A stretch of 64,000 bases of DNA from Xanthomonas sp. (GTDB lineage: Bacteria; Pseudomonadota; Gammaproteobacteria; Xanthomonadales; Xanthomonadaceae): positions 58,964 to 122,963 of the forward strand of contig NZ_JAFIWC010000017.1 in the NCBI RefSeq assembly GCF_017163755.1, in the 5' to 3' direction. Below the pieces are notes generated by a model. The model had not been told where the DNA came from, made no database searches, and saw only the letters and a list, made by a program, of their open reading frames with translations. Shown piece by piece: positions 35,220-44,664 of the stretch. Every line of letters starts with the position of its first letter. The first letter of the stretch is position 1. Made by a program: the position numbers and the translations under genes.

Positions 35220-36988
35220 GCCTGCCCCCCTGCCGCGGCGCGCGCGTCCAGGCGCAGCACGCTGTCGGCCCAGCGCATCGCCGCCTCGCTGTGGGTGGCG
35301 ACGATCACGCTGCGGCCGCGGGTGAAGGCGGCCAGCGTGCGCAGCAGTTCGGCCTCGGTGTCCGGATCCAGGAATGCGGTCGGCTCGTCGAGCAGCAGCA
35401 GTTCCGGATCGCGCAGCAGCAGCCGCGCCAGGCCGATGCGCCGCGCCTCGCCGCCGGACAGGCCGAAGCCGCGTTCGCCGATCACGGTATCCAGGCCCTG
35501 CGGCAGGCGCTCGGCGAAACGCAGCACCTGCGCCGCCTCGGCGGCGGCATGCAACTGCGCGGCGCTGGCGTGCGGATCGGCCAGGCGCAGGTTGTCGGCG
35601 ATGCTGCCGTGGAACAGGTAAGGACGCTGCCCGGCGTAGCCGATGCGCAGCCCCGGACGCTGCTGCACGCTGCCGGCACGCGGCGGCAGCCAGCCGGCCA
35701 GCGCTTCGAGCAAGGTGCTCTTGCCGCTGCCGCTGGGCCCGACCAGCGCCAGGCGCTGCCCCGCCGCGAGCGTGAACGACAGCTCGCCCAGCACGTCGCA
35801 GCGCGCGCCCTGCGGACGCAGCGCCAGGCCGTTGACCTGAAGCAACGGCGCCGCCTGCGGCTGCAGCGGCCGCGGCGCGGCCGGCACTGCCGGCAAGGCC
35901 TGCGCCGGCGCCGCGAACGCAGGCGGTTCGGCGAGGAGCGCGGCGACCGGCGCGGCGGCAGCGGAGGCGCCGGGCAGATCGCCGAGCAGGCGCTCCACTT
36001 CGGCCACCGCGGCCAGCGCGTTGGCGCGGTCGTGGTAGTGCGCGGCCAGGCGCCGCAGCGGCGCGTAGAACTCCGGCGCCAGCAGCAGGCAGAACACGCC
36101 GGTGCCCAGCGTCGGCACCGCCGCATGCAGCGAGATCATGCCCAGGTAGCTCAGGCCCAGGTACATCGCCACGATCGCCACGCTGACCGAGGCGAAGAAT
36201 TCCAGCACGGTGGAGGACAGGAAGGCGATGCGCAGCACCTTCAGCGTGCGCTCGCGCACCCCGTCGGCGGCCGCGGCGACGCCGAGCAGTTCGGCGTCGC
36301 CGCGGCCGTACAGGCGCAGCAGGCCCAGGCCCTTGAGCCGGTCGGCGAAATGCCCGCCCATCCGCGCCAGTTCGCGCAGCTGGCGGCGCCCGGCCGCTTC
36401 GGCGCCCCAGCCCACCAGCATCATGAATACCGGCACCAGCGGCGCGGTGAACAGCAGCAGCACGCCCACCACCCAGTCGGTCCAGCCCACCGCCAGCAGG
36501 ATCAGCAGCGGCACCACGCTCACTTCCAGCCGTGCCGGCTGGTAGCCGGCGTAGTAACCGTCCAGCGCATCGCCGTGCGCCAGCAGCAGTTCGCCCAGTT
36601 CGCCGGTGCGCTGGCCGCGCAGCCACAACGGGCCGCGCTGCAGCAGGCGCCGGTAGACGCGCCCACGCAGTTCCAGCTTGGCCGCATCGGCGACGTCGCC
36701 GGCCGCGCGCTGCGCCCACCAGCCCAGCAGGGCGCGCAGCGCCAGCACCGCGGCGAGCACCGCGAACGCGGCAGCCCCCGCCGCCGGCGCGCGGCGCTCG
36801 ACCAGCAGCGCCTGCACCAGCCAGGCGATGGCGCCGGCCTGCACGATCAGCAGCGCCCCGGACAGGCTGATCGCCGCGGCCGCCACCCGCTGCCGGCCGC
36901 GCGCGGCCTGCGCCAGCGCCGCCAGCCACTGCAGGCGCTGGCGCCGCTGCGGCTGCGTATCGGCGTACGACTCGGCGGGATCGGTCAA
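35216..36988 (-). CDS. cydD: Glutathione/cysteine ABC exporter subunit CydD
   Basis: About 590 residues. The CydC partner has six membrane helices (about 25-300; RVYRRLLQRGPLWLRGQRTG is the coupling-helix region) and an ATPase with Walker A VGPSGSGKST, signature LSGGEARRIGLARLLL, Walker B LLLLDEPTAFLDPD and THSEAAM. The most likely start is TTG at 36988 (giving MTDPAESYADTQPQRRQRLQ). An in-frame ATG at 37084 would add 32 residues overlapping the FNR-type box and is unlikely. It is divergent from cydABX, with the shared box at 37084-37097. Confidence 0.9.
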   Translation of the reverse strand: MTDPAESYADTQPQRRQRLQWLAALAQAARGRQRVAAAAISLSGALLIVQAGAIAWLVQALLVERRAPAAGAAAFAVLAAVLALRALLGWWAQRAAGDVADAAKLELRGRVYRRLLQRGPLWLRGQRTGELGELLLAHGDALDGYYAGYQPARLEVSVVPLLILLAVGWTDWVVGVLLLFTAPLVPVFMMLVGWGAEAAGRRQLRELARMGGHFADRLKGLGLLRLYGRGDAELLGVAAAADGVRERTLKVLRIAFLSSTVLEFFASVSVAIVAMYLGLSYLGMISLHAAVPTLGTGVFCLLLAPEFYAPLRRLAAHYHDRANALAAVAEVERLLGDLPGASAAAAPVAALLAEPPAFAAPAQALPAVPAAPRPLQPQAAPLLQVNGLALRPQGARCDVLGELSFTLAAGQRLALVGPSGSGKSTLLEALAGWLPPRAGSVQQRPGLRIGYAGQRPYLFHGSIADNLRLADPHASAAQLHAAAEAAQVLRFAERLPQGLDTVIGERGFGLSGGEARRIGLARLLLRDPELLLLDEPTAFLDPDTEAELLRTLAAFTRGRSVIVATHSEAAMRWADSVLRLDARAAAGGQA

Positions 36989-37083
36989 GACGGGCTCGCG
37001 GCGGCTGGCGGGATCGCCATTGTAGGGCGCGCAGTGCGGCGGCGCCGGGATGCCACGATGCCCGCCGCGCCTGGACCGCGGCA

Positions 37084-37097
37084 TTGATCTGGATCAA
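37084..37097. promoter_or_regulatory. Perfect FNR/Anr-type box between cydDC and cydABX
   Basis: TTGATCTGGATCAA matches the TTGAT-N4-ATCAA consensus of FNR/Anr/Clp-family oxygen sensors without mismatch. It lies 90 nt upstream of the cydA start and 95 nt from the cydD start, so one site may control both divergent units. Confidence 0.75.
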
Positions 37098-37187
37098 GGC
37101 CGAGCGCGCCGGGGAAGCGGAAGATCCCGCCACAACCTCCCGTTACCCGGCCACCCAGATGCACATCTTCCACGAGGTAGCACAGCC

Positions 37188-38777
37188 ATGATCGACACGA
37201 CAGTCGTAGAGCTGTCGCGGCTGCAATTCGCCCTGACCGCGATGTACCACTTCCTGTTCGTCCCTCTCACCCTCGGCCTGTCCTTCATGATCGCGATCAT
37301 GGAGAGCGTGTACGTCATGACCGGCAAGGACGTGTGGCGGCGCATGACCCTGTTCTGGGGCGTGCTGTTCGGCATCAACTTCGCCATGGGCGTGGCCACC
37401 GGCATCGTGATGGAGTTCCAGTTCGGCATGAACTGGTCGTACTACAGCCACTACGTCGGCGACATCTTCGGCGCGCCGCTGGCGATCGAAGGGCTGATGG
37501 CGTTCTTCCTGGAGGCCAGCTTCATCGGCCTGTTCTTCTTCGGCTGGAACAAGCTCTCGCCGGTCAAGCACCTGATGGTGACCTGGCTGGTGGCGCTGGG
37601 CACCAACCTGTCGGCGGTGTGGATCCTGATCGCCAACGGCTGGATGCAGAACCCCACCGGCGCGGTGTTCAACCCGGAGACGATGCGCATGGAGGTGGTC
37701 GACTTCATGGCGGTGGTGTTCAACCCGGTGGCGCAGGCCAAGTTCGTGCACACGGTCAGCGCCGGCTACGTGACCGGCGCGGTGTTCGTGATGTCGATCA
37801 GCGCGCTGTACCTGCTGCGCGGCAAGCATCGCGAGATGGCGCGGCGCTCGTTCGCGGTCGCCGCCGCGTTCGGCCTGGCCTCGTCGCTGTCGGTGGTGGT
37901 ACTCGGCGACGAGAGCGGCTACGCCGCCAACGAGCACCAGAAGATGAAGCTGGCCGCGATCGAGGCGATGTGGGAGACCGAGCAGGCGCCGGCGGACTTC
38001 ACCGCCTTCGGCATCCCCAACCAGGCCACCGGCAGGAACGACTACGCGATCAAGGTGCCGTACCTGATGGGCCTGGTCGCCACGCGCTCGCTGGACACGC
38101 CGATCCCGGGCATCCTGGAACTGGTCAAGCGTGCCGAGCACCGCATCCGCGGCGGGCAGATCGCCTACGGCGCGCTGGAGCGGCTCAAGGCCGAGCGCAA
38201 CGACGCGCAGGCGCGCGAGGTGTTCGACCGCCACTGGCAGGACCTGGGCCACGGCCTGCTGCTCAAGCGCTACCGCGACGACATCCTCAACGCCACCCCG
38301 GAGGAGATCTCCAAGGCCGCGCTGGACACCGTGCCGCGGGTGCTGCCGCTGTTCTGGACGTTCCGGGTGATGGCCGGGCTGGGCTTCTACCTGATCGCGT
38401 TCTTCGCCGCGGCGCTGTGGTTCTCGTGCAAGCACAACTTCGAGGACAAGCGCTGGTTCCTGAAGCTGGCGGTGTGGACGCTGCCGGCGCCATGGATCGC
38501 GATCGAGTGCGGCTGGTACGTGGCCGAGTACGGCCGCCAGCCGTGGGCGGTGGAAGGCGTGCTGCCGACGTTCTACGCCGCCTCGGGCCTGGCGCTGCAC
38601 GACATCCTGATCACCCTGGCCGGCTTCGTGGCGATCTACACCACGCTGCTGATCATCGAGGTCAAGCTGATGCTCAAGGCGATCGGCAAGGGTCCGGACG
38701 ATCTGCCTGCGCTGCTGCAGCCGACCCCGCGCCCCGCCACCCCGCTCGCCGCCCCTGCGGCCGCCGGTCAACTCTGA
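37188..38777 (+). CDS. cydA: Cytochrome bd quinol oxidase subunit I
   Basis: A 529-residue quinol oxidase subunit with haems b558, b595 and d; it reduces O2 to water without pumping protons and has high O2 affinity. Haem ligands: His near residue 20 ([20 protein letters not shown]), His186-type in the [15 protein letters not shown] region, and Met in the central part. The quinol loop begins at [20 protein letters not shown], and the Q-loop is the short form rather than the E. coli long form by length. The ATG at 37188 is preceded by GAGG. First gene of cydABX. Confidence 0.95.
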   Translation: MIDTTVVELSRLQFALTAMYHFLFVPLTLGLSFMIAIMESVYVMTGKDVWRRMTLFWGVLFGINFAMGVATGIVMEFQFGMNWSYYSHYVGDIFGAPLAIEGLMAFFLEASFIGLFFFGWNKLSPVKHLMVTWLVALGTNLSAVWILIANGWMQNPTGAVFNPETMRMEVVDFMAVVFNPVAQAKFVHTVSAGYVTGAVFVMSISALYLLRGKHREMARRSFAVAAAFGLASSLSVVVLGDESGYAANEHQKMKLAAIEAMWETEQAPADFTAFGIPNQATGRNDYAIKVPYLMGLVATRSLDTPIPGILELVKRAEHRIRGGQIAYGALERLKAERNDAQAREVFDRHWQDLGHGLLLKRYRDDILNATPEEISKAALDTVPRVLPLFWTFRVMAGLGFYLIAFFAAALWFSCKHNFEDKRWFLKLAVWTLPAPWIAIECGWYVAEYGRQPWAVEGVLPTFYAASGLALHDILITLAGFVAIYTTLLIIEVKLMLKAIGKGPDDLPALLQPTPRPATPLAAPAAAGQL

Positions 38778-38796
38778 TCCCGGCAGGAGAACTACG

Positions 38797-39948
38797 ATGG
38801 ACTTCATTGCACTGGACTACACCACGCTGCGCGTGATCTGGTGGCTGCTGCTCGGCATCCTGCTGATCGGCTTCGCGGTCATGGACGGCTTCGACCTGGG
38901 CGTCGGCGCGCTGCTGCCGTTCGTGGCCAGGAACGACGCCGAACGCCGGCTGGTGGTCAACACCATCGGCCCGGTCTGGGAGGGCAACCAGGTCTGGCTG
39001 GTGCTCGGCGGCGGTGCGATCTTCGCCGCCTGGCCGCCGCTGTACGCGGTCAGCTTCTCCGGCTTCTACCTGGCGATGTTCGTGATCCTGTTCGCGCTGA
39101 TCCTGCGCCCGGTCGGGTTCAAGTTCCGCGGCAAGATGCCCAGCCAGCGCTGGCGCAACAACTGGGACTGGGCGCTGTTCCTGGGCGGCTTCATCCCGGC
39201 GCTGATCATGGGCGTGGCGGTGGGCAACGTGCTGCTCGGCGTGCCGTTCCACTTCGACGACACGTTGCGGGTGTTCTACACCGGCTCGTTCTTCGGCCTG
39301 CTGATGCCGTTCGCGCTGCTGGCCGGCCTGCTCAGCGTGAGCATGCTGGTGGCGCACGGCGCGGCGATGCTGGTGCTGAAGACCGACGGCCCGGTCGCCG
39401 AACGCGCGGCGCGCTACGGCAGCGTGGCGGCGCTGGTGGCCTGCGCGCTGTTCGCCGCCGCCGGGGTGTGGGTGGCGACCGGCCTGCCCGGCTACCAGGT
39501 CACCTCGCAGGCGGTCACCGACGGCGCCACCAACCCGCTGCTGAAGACCGCGGTGATCGGCGCCGCCGGCGGCTGGATGCACAACTACCAGACCATGCCG
39601 CTGACCGCGCTGGCGCCGGCGCTGGGCGTTCTCGGCCTGCTGCTGAGCGCGGCGCTGCTGGCCAGGCGCCGCGGTGGCCTGGCGTTCATCGCCTCGGGCA
39701 CGGCGATCGCCGGCATCATCCTCACCGTCGGCTTTGCGATCTTCCCGTTCCTGCTGCCCTCCTCCAGCCAGCCCGGCTCCAGCCTGACCCTGTGGGACGC
39801 GTCCAGCAGCCACCTCACGCTGTGGATCATGCTGCTGGCCACGGTGCTGTTCCTGCCGATCATCATCGGCTACACCACCTGGGTGTACCGCGTGCTGAAG
39901 GGCAAGGTCACCGCCGAATCGATGGACGAAAACCCGAACGCGTACTGA
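38797..39948 (+). CDS. cydB: Cytochrome bd quinol oxidase subunit II
   Basis: A 383-residue integral membrane subunit with about eight to nine helices that stabilises the haem-bearing CydA. The family opening is [20 protein letters not shown] (about 12-31), and [20 protein letters not shown] follows at about 63-82. The C-terminal [20 protein letters not shown] then VYRVLKGKV ends the last helix. AGGAGA precedes the ATG, 19 nt after cydA. Confidence 0.96.
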   Translation: MDFIALDYTTLRVIWWLLLGILLIGFAVMDGFDLGVGALLPFVARNDAERRLVVNTIGPVWEGNQVWLVLGGGAIFAAWPPLYAVSFSGFYLAMFVILFALILRPVGFKFRGKMPSQRWRNNWDWALFLGGFIPALIMGVAVGNVLLGVPFHFDDTLRVFYTGSFFGLLMPFALLAGLLSVSMLVAHGAAMLVLKTDGPVAERAARYGSVAALVACALFAAAGVWVATGLPGYQVTSQAVTDGATNPLLKTAVIGAAGGWMHNYQTMPLTALAPALGVLGLLLSAALLARRRGGLAFIASGTAIAGIILTVGFAIFPFLLPSSSQPGSSLTLWDASSSHLTLWIMLLATVLFLPIIIGYTTWVYRVLKGKVTAESMDENPNAY

Positions 39949-39986
39949 GCGCGTTCGCCCACCCTACCTTCTTAGGAGATTGCAGC

Positions 39987-40097
39987 ATGTGGTATTTCGC
40001 CTGGATCCTCGGCGTCGGCCTGGCCTCGACCGCCGCCATCCTCAACGGCATGTGGTTCGAAGCGCGCGAGCAGCGCAAGCAGGAAACCGGCGGCTGA
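39987..40097 (+). CDS. cydX: Cytochrome bd small subunit CydX
   Basis: A 36-residue single-pass membrane protein (MWYFAWILGVGLASTAAILN then GMWFEAREQRKQETGG) required for stable, active bd oxidase. The MWYFxWxLG start and the charged tail are the CydX/YbgT signature. AGGAGA lies 7 nt upstream of the ATG and the gene follows cydB by 38 nt. Too short for ordinary gene finders. Confidence 0.93.
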   Translation: MWYFAWILGVGLASTAAILNGMWFEAREQRKQETGG

Positions 40098-40117
40098 AAC
40101 TTTCTTGCGGCGGGCGC

Positions 40118-40146
40118 TTGCCGAACCCCGGCGAGCCCCGTATCAT
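40118..40146 (+). promoter_or_regulatory. Promoter of the tRNA-Pro gene
   Basis: -35 TTGCCG (40118-40123), 17-bp spacer, -10 TATCAT (40141-40146), 12 nt before the mature tRNA 5' end. The AT-rich -10 stands out in this GC-rich gap. Confidence 0.6.
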
Positions 40147-40158
40147 ACGCGGCTCCTT

Positions 40159-40235
<77 letters not shown>

Positions 40236-40253
40236 GTTTCAAGGTCACGAGAA

Positions 40254-40285
40254 ACCTGGAAAGCCAACGCTTTCCGGGTTTTTTT
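40254..40285 (+). terminator. Intrinsic terminator of tRNA-Pro
   Basis: Stem ACCTGGAAAGC/GCTTTCCGGGT (11 bp with one T-G wobble) with a CAAC loop, followed by a run of seven T. Confidence 0.9.
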
Positions 40286-40556
40286 GTGCCTGCGATTCGC
40301 TGCCAGACATGCGCGAAGACGCGGGGCGGCGCGCGTCCGGCGTCGGCTGCAGCATGACTGGCGGCGATTCCGTTGCGGGCGCATGCGGCCCAGACGACGT
40401 TGCGCGCTGCCAGGAGGGCACCACGTCGATGCCGAGGCAGGCGAACGCGCGGCCACACGTAGCGCCACTTGTTCGCTCCGCCCTCGCACCCGCCCGCCAC
40501 GGCCGGGCTCCGCCTGGCGCGCAGCTCCACCGGCGCTCGCGCGCAGGGAGGCCGTG
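40286..40556. other. Spacer between tRNA-Pro and the accessory module
   Basis: No gene, no integrase fragment and no duplicated tRNA 3' end was found in these 270 bp. Open frames here lack motifs and codon bias. Confidence 0.45.
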
Positions 40557-41099
40557 CTAGTCCCTGGAGAACGCGACCCGGACATCGCGCCGGCCCAATG
40601 CCTGGGCCAGGCCGGCCGGGTCCTGCACGCGGCCCAGCCGGGTATAGGAGTACGAAGAGGCGAATGTGGAATAGAAGACGACCAGGGTCTGCGTGCCGTA
40701 GAGCATCAGGTCGCCGGCGCGAAGCGTGCCCGGCCGGCGCGCCTGCCCCGGCAGCGGCTGCGGCAGCTCGGCGTGCTTCTCGTTGCCGTTGAGCTCGCTC
40801 AGGTGCAGCGCGAGCGGCAATTGCGCGGCGAACGCGCGAGCAGCCGCGTTGTCGGCCATGGCGACGGCGAAACGGCGTTCGCCCACGGTCATCCACATGC
40901 GCGTCTGCTTCGGGCTCATCGATGCCGCGGCGGCCGCGGGCAGTGCCGACGTCGCCTGCGCGCCGGCCTCCTCGCAGCGGCCGAGCCCCGGCAGGCCGAG
41001 CAGCAGCGCCAGCCAAGCCAGCGTTCGGCTTGAGGGCCAGTGTCGATCGCCGCTGCCGGCGCCGCGCGCCACGCGGTCGGCGCCCGGCGCCAACGCCAT
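40557..41099 (-). CDS. Exported cyclophilin-like fold protein
   Basis: About 180 residues with an N-terminal export signal (RTLAWLALLLGLPGLG, then a Cys that could be a lipobox) and a C-terminal cyclophilin-like domain of the Cyclophil_like type (about 67-178: VGERRFAVAMADNAAARAFA, LHLSELNGNEKHAELP, GDLMLYGTQTLVVFYSTFAS, YSYTRLGRVQDP). This small barrel family has no proven enzymatic role. ATG at 41099 is chosen; a GTG at 41138 overlapping the MFS stop by 11 nt is an alternative. Last gene of the ADH-hydrolase-MFS module. Confidence 0.78.
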   Translation of the reverse strand: MALAPGADRVARGAGSGDRHWPSSRTLAWLALLLGLPGLGRCEEAGAQATSALPAAAAASMSPKQTRMWMTVGERRFAVAMADNAAARAFAAQLPLALHLSELNGNEKHAELPQPLPGQARRPGTLRAGDLMLYGTQTLVVFYSTFASSYSYTRLGRVQDPAGLAQALGRRDVRVAFSRD

Positions 41100-41127
41100 T
41101 GCGAACGCCTGCCGCCGCGGCTGCGGC

Positions 41128-42339
41128 TCAGGCGACACGCGCCGCGCTCGTGCGCGAGGCCAGCCAGGTCAGCGCCGCCGCGAGCACAAGCACGGTGGCG
41201 CTGGCGGCGAAGGTGACCCCATAACCGCCGCGGTCGAACAGCACCCCACCGACGGTCGAGCCCAGGGCGATGGCCAGTTGGATCACCGCCACCATCAGCC
41301 CGCCGCCGGCCTCGGCGTTCGTCGGCATGGCGTGCGCGATCCAGCTCCACCAGCCCGCCGGCGCCGCGGTGGCCAGCAGTCCCCACAGCGCCAGCAACGC
41401 CGCCGCCGCGGCGACATGCGCGCCGAACGGGATCAGGGTCAGGGCGATCGCCGCCATCAGCAGCGCGATGGCGATCAGGCTGCGATACAGGCCGCGCTTC
41501 AGGACCGCGCCGACCAGCACGGTGCCGACGAAACCGGCCACGCCGATCCCGAGCAGGACCAGCGACAGCGTGGACACGTCCGCCCGCGCCACGGTTTCCA
41601 GGAACGGCCGCACGTAGGTGAACAATGCGAACTGCCCCATGAAGAACGCCCCGCACGCCGCCATGCCCAACGCGACGGAGCGTTGCCGGAGCGGCGCGAA
41701 CACGTTGCGTGCGCCGGGCGCGCGCGCCGCGGCCATGGCCGGCAGGCTGGCCCACTGCCAGGCCAGGGCAATGGCCGCGACCGGCACCAGGCACAGGAAC
41801 GTGCCGCGCCAGCCGATGACCGCGCCCAGGTAGCTGCCGAGCGGGGCCGCGATCACCGTGGCCAGCGCGTTGCCGCCGTTGAAGATGGCCAGCGCGCGCG
41901 GCACCTGGCCGGGCGGCACCAGGCGCATCGCGGTCGCCGCCGACATCGACCAGAACCCGCCGATCACCACGCCGATCAGCGCGCGGCCGGCCAGGTAGGT
42001 CGGATAGTTCGGGGCCAGCGCAACCACCGCGCCGGAGACCGCCATCAGCCCGGTCAGCGCCAGCAGCAGGCGCTTGCGGTCCATGGCGCCGGCCAGCGCG
42101 GGAAGGGACAGGCTGGTGAGCACCGCGAACGCACCGGAGATGGCGATCCCATAGCCGGCCAGACCCTCGCTGACGCGCAGGTCGGCGGCCATCGGCGTCA
42201 GCAGGCTGACCGGCATGAACTCGGACGCGATCAGCGCGAACACGCACAGCGTCATCGCCAACACGCCGCTCCAGTGCGCGGGCGCTGCCGTGGCGCCGCG
42301 TGGCGTGTCTCCCGTGCGCGCCTCCATCGGCGCGCTCAT
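41128..42339 (-). CDS. MFS efflux transporter (AraJ/NepI-like, DHA1 family)
   Basis: A 403-residue inner-membrane proton antiporter with 12 hydrophobic helices. Signatures: FALIASEFMPVSLLTPMAAD (helix 1), the motif-A-like LAGAMDRKRLLLALTG loop between helices 2 and 3, and AGRALIGVVIGGFWSMSAAT in helix 4. The closest functional types export sugars, ribonucleosides or drugs; the substrate cannot be assigned. The ATG at 42339 (MSAPMEART) is chosen to avoid a 24-residue extension that overlaps the upstream hydrolase gene. Confidence 0.9.
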   Translation of the reverse strand: MSAPMEARTGDTPRGATAAPAHWSGVLAMTLCVFALIASEFMPVSLLTPMAADLRVSEGLAGYGIAISGAFAVLTSLSLPALAGAMDRKRLLLALTGLMAVSGAVVALAPNYPTYLAGRALIGVVIGGFWSMSAATAMRLVPPGQVPRALAIFNGGNALATVIAAPLGSYLGAVIGWRGTFLCLVPVAAIALAWQWASLPAMAAARAPGARNVFAPLRQRSVALGMAACGAFFMGQFALFTYVRPFLETVARADVSTLSLVLLGIGVAGFVGTVLVGAVLKRGLYRSLIAIALLMAAIALTLIPFGAHVAAAAALLALWGLLATAAPAGWWSWIAHAMPTNAEAGGGLMVAVIQLAIALGSTVGGVLFDRGGYGVTFAASATVLVLAAALTWLASRTSAARVA

Positions 42340-42400
42340 GGCATCGCCCCGCTGCGGACCGCAGACGCGGGACGGCACGATCCGATCGTCGTGCGCGGCA

Positions 42401-43435
42401 CTACCGTGCACCCAGGTTCTGCTTGAAGAAGGACGCCAGCTTGTCGAACGGGATGAGGTCGGTGCGGTCGTAGAGGTCCACGTGGCCCGCGCCCTTCACC
42501 CAGTACAGTTCCTTCGGCTGCCCCGCCAGGCGGAACGCCTCCTCGCTGAACGCCTTCGAGTGCGCCTGGTCGCCGGCGATGAACAGCATCGGCCGCGGCG
42601 CGATGGTCTGGATGTCGTTGAACGGATAGAAGTTCATGAACCTGCCGAGGCTGCTGAGCATGGGCTTGGTCGTGTTCTGCGCCGACTCGCCTTTCGGCGT
42701 GTAGGCGCCGCGCGGGGTGCGATAGAAATCGAAGAACTCGCGCTGGATCGCCGGCGTGTCGCGCTCCAGTTCGTTGACCGTTCCGGGGATGTAGCGGACT
42801 TCGCCGCCCGTGGATTCGGCCACGCGCTGGTCGACGGCCGACCGGATGATGTCCTGGCGCTGCGCCAGGCTGGTGGCGTTCCCGAGCCCATTGCGCGCCG
42901 CCGCTCCCATGTCGTACATGCTGACGGTCGCGATCGCCTTCATGCGCGGGTCGATCTTGGCCGCGCTGATGACGAAGCTGCCGCTGCCGCAGATGCCGAG
43001 CACGCCGATCCGCTGCGGATCCACGATGGCCTGCGTGGCGAGGAAGTCCACCGCCGCGCTGAAGTCGTCGGCGTAGATCTCCGGCGCGATCAGATGCCGC
43101 GGCTCGCCCTGGCTCTCTCCCCAGTACGACAGGTCGATCGACAGGGTCACGAAGCCCCGCTCGGCCAGCTTCGTCGCGTACAGATTCGCGCTTTGCTCCT
43201 TCACCGCGCCCATCGGATGGCCCACCACGATGGCGGCGTTGCGGGCGCTGCGGTCCAGGCCCTTCGGAACGAACAGGTTGCCCGCCACGGTCATCTGGTA
43301 CTGGTTCTTGAAGGCGACCTTGTGCATGGCCACCTTGTCGCTGGTGTAGAAGTTGTTCGCGCCTCGGGACATGTCTGCTCCTGTTGCGGCAAGGGGACTG
43401 ATCAACAGCGCAAGCAGCGCCAGAATCTTGTGCAC
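42401..43435 (-). CDS. Exported alpha/beta hydrolase (YcjY/dienelactone-hydrolase-like)
   Basis: A 344-residue secreted hydrolase. A signal peptide (VHKILALLALLISPLAATG) leads into an alpha/beta-hydrolase core with oxyanion segment VVGHPMGAVKEQS, nucleophile elbow GICGSGSFV (Ser near 146), Asp in FIAGDQAHSKAF and His in GAGHVDLYD. The GTG at 43435 is chosen because GGAG lies 7 nt upstream; an earlier GTG at 43447 has no ribosome site. The substrate is unknown; the co-transcribed alcohol dehydrogenase suggests ester or aldehyde detoxification. Confidence 0.85.
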   Translation of the reverse strand: MHKILALLALLISPLAATGADMSRGANNFYTSDKVAMHKVAFKNQYQMTVAGNLFVPKGLDRSARNAAIVVGHPMGAVKEQSANLYATKLAERGFVTLSIDLSYWGESQGEPRHLIAPEIYADDFSAAVDFLATQAIVDPQRIGVLGICGSGSFVISAAKIDPRMKAIATVSMYDMGAAARNGLGNATSLAQRQDIIRSAVDQRVAESTGGEVRYIPGTVNELERDTPAIQREFFDFYRTPRGAYTPKGESAQNTTKPMLSSLGRFMNFYPFNDIQTIAPRPMLFIAGDQAHSKAFSEEAFRLAGQPKELYWVKGAGHVDLYDRTDLIPFDKLASFFKQNLGAR

Positions 43436-43493
43436 GGGGTTCTCCACTGCGGGAAGGGAAGCGGCGTTCGCCGTTCCGGGCGATCAGGCGGGA

Positions 43494-44543
43494 TCAGGCG
43501 GCGAGCGAGGCGTTGTCGATCACGAAGCGGTACTTCACGTCGCCCTGCAGCATCCGCGCGTAGGCCGCGTTGATCTGGTCGGCGCGGATGAGCTCGATGT
43601 CGGCGACGATGCCGCGCTCGGCGCAGAAGTCGAGCATTTCCTGGGTTTGCGCAATGCCGCCGATCATCGAGCCGGCCAGCGTGCGGCGCTTCATGATCAG
43701 GTTGAACACCTCCGGCGACGGATGCGGTGCGGCCGGCGCGCCGACCAGCACCATCGCGCCGTCGCGCTTGAGCAGGACCAGCAACGCGTCCAGGTCGTGC
43801 GGCGCGGCCACCGTGTTGACGATCAGGTCGAAGCTCCTGGCATGGGCGGCCATGTCCTGCGCATTGCGCGATACCACGACCTCGTCGGCACCCAATGCCA
43901 ACGCGGCGTCGCGCTTGGCGTCGGAGGTGGTGAACGCGACGACATGCGCGCCCATGGCATGGGCCAGCTTCACGCCCACGTGGCCAAGGCCGCCGATGCC
44001 GACCACGCCGACCTTCTTGCCGGGGCCGGCGCCCCAGTGCCGCAGCGGCGAATAGGTGGTGATGCCCGCGCACAGCAGCGGCGCCACGGCCGCCAGTTGT
44101 TCGGCCGGATGGCGCACGCGCAGCACGTAGCGCTCGTGCACGACGATCTGCTGCGAATAGCCCCCCAGGGTGTGGCCGGGAGCGTCGGCGGTCGGGAAGT
44201 TGTAGGTGCCGACCATGCCGTCGCAGTAGTTCTCCAGTCCACCGTCGCACTCCTCGCAGTGCTTGCAGCTGTCGACGATGCAGCCGACCCCGACCAGGTC
44301 GCCTTGCTGGAAGCCGGCCACCTGCGCTCCCACCGCGGCGACCCGGCCGACGATCTCATGGCCCGGCACGCACGGGAACCGGGTGCCTGCCCATTCGGCG
44401 CGCACCTGGTGCAGGTCGGAGTGGCAGATGCCGCAGAAGGCGATGTCGATGCGCACGTCGTGCGGACCCGGTGCGCGGCGAACGATCTCCATGGGTTCCA
44501 GGGGCTGGTCGCCGGCATGGGCGCCGTAGGCTTTGACGGACAT
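43494..44543 (-). CDS. Zinc-dependent NAD(P)-alcohol dehydrogenase (YahK/CAD-like)
   Basis: A 349-residue cytosolic medium-chain dehydrogenase reducing aldehydes. Catalytic zinc ligands are in FCGICHSDLHQVR (Cys, His) and GHEIVGRVAAVG. The four structural-zinc cysteines are in DSCKHCEECDGGLENYC (about 96-112). The cofactor motif GIGGLGHVGVKLA lies near residue 180. The ATG at 44543 (MSVKAYGAHAG) is chosen over a longer frame lacking homology. First gene of the module, divergent from a LysR regulator. Confidence 0.93.
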   Translation of the reverse strand: MSVKAYGAHAGDQPLEPMEIVRRAPGPHDVRIDIAFCGICHSDLHQVRAEWAGTRFPCVPGHEIVGRVAAVGAQVAGFQQGDLVGVGCIVDSCKHCEECDGGLENYCDGMVGTYNFPTADAPGHTLGGYSQQIVVHERYVLRVRHPAEQLAAVAPLLCAGITTYSPLRHWGAGPGKKVGVVGIGGLGHVGVKLAHAMGAHVVAFTTSDAKRDAALALGADEVVVSRNAQDMAAHARSFDLIVNTVAAPHDLDALLVLLKRDGAMVLVGAPAAPHPSPEVFNLIMKRRTLAGSMIGGIAQTQEMLDFCAERGIVADIELIRADQINAAYARMLQGDVKYRFVIDNASLAA

Positions 44544-44589
44544 GGTGGGTTTTCCGTTGACGGGAGGACGGCCATTGTCGGCACGGCGC

Positions 44590-44645
44590 ATCCAGCTGAT
44601 AAGATGATGAATGCTTGCATGCCCTATAAGCTCGATTAATCAATA
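44590..44645. promoter_or_regulatory. Divergent promoter/LysR operator region
   Basis: An AT-rich island between the alcohol dehydrogenase and LysR genes with AGCTGATAAGATGATGAATG and GCTTGCATGCCCTATAAGC. It contains dyad-like TTAT/ATAA elements and several T-N11-A spacings expected for a LysR-type site. No single box can be fixed by eye. Confidence 0.4.
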
Positions 44646-44664
44646 GACCTGTCAGACTCGGCCC

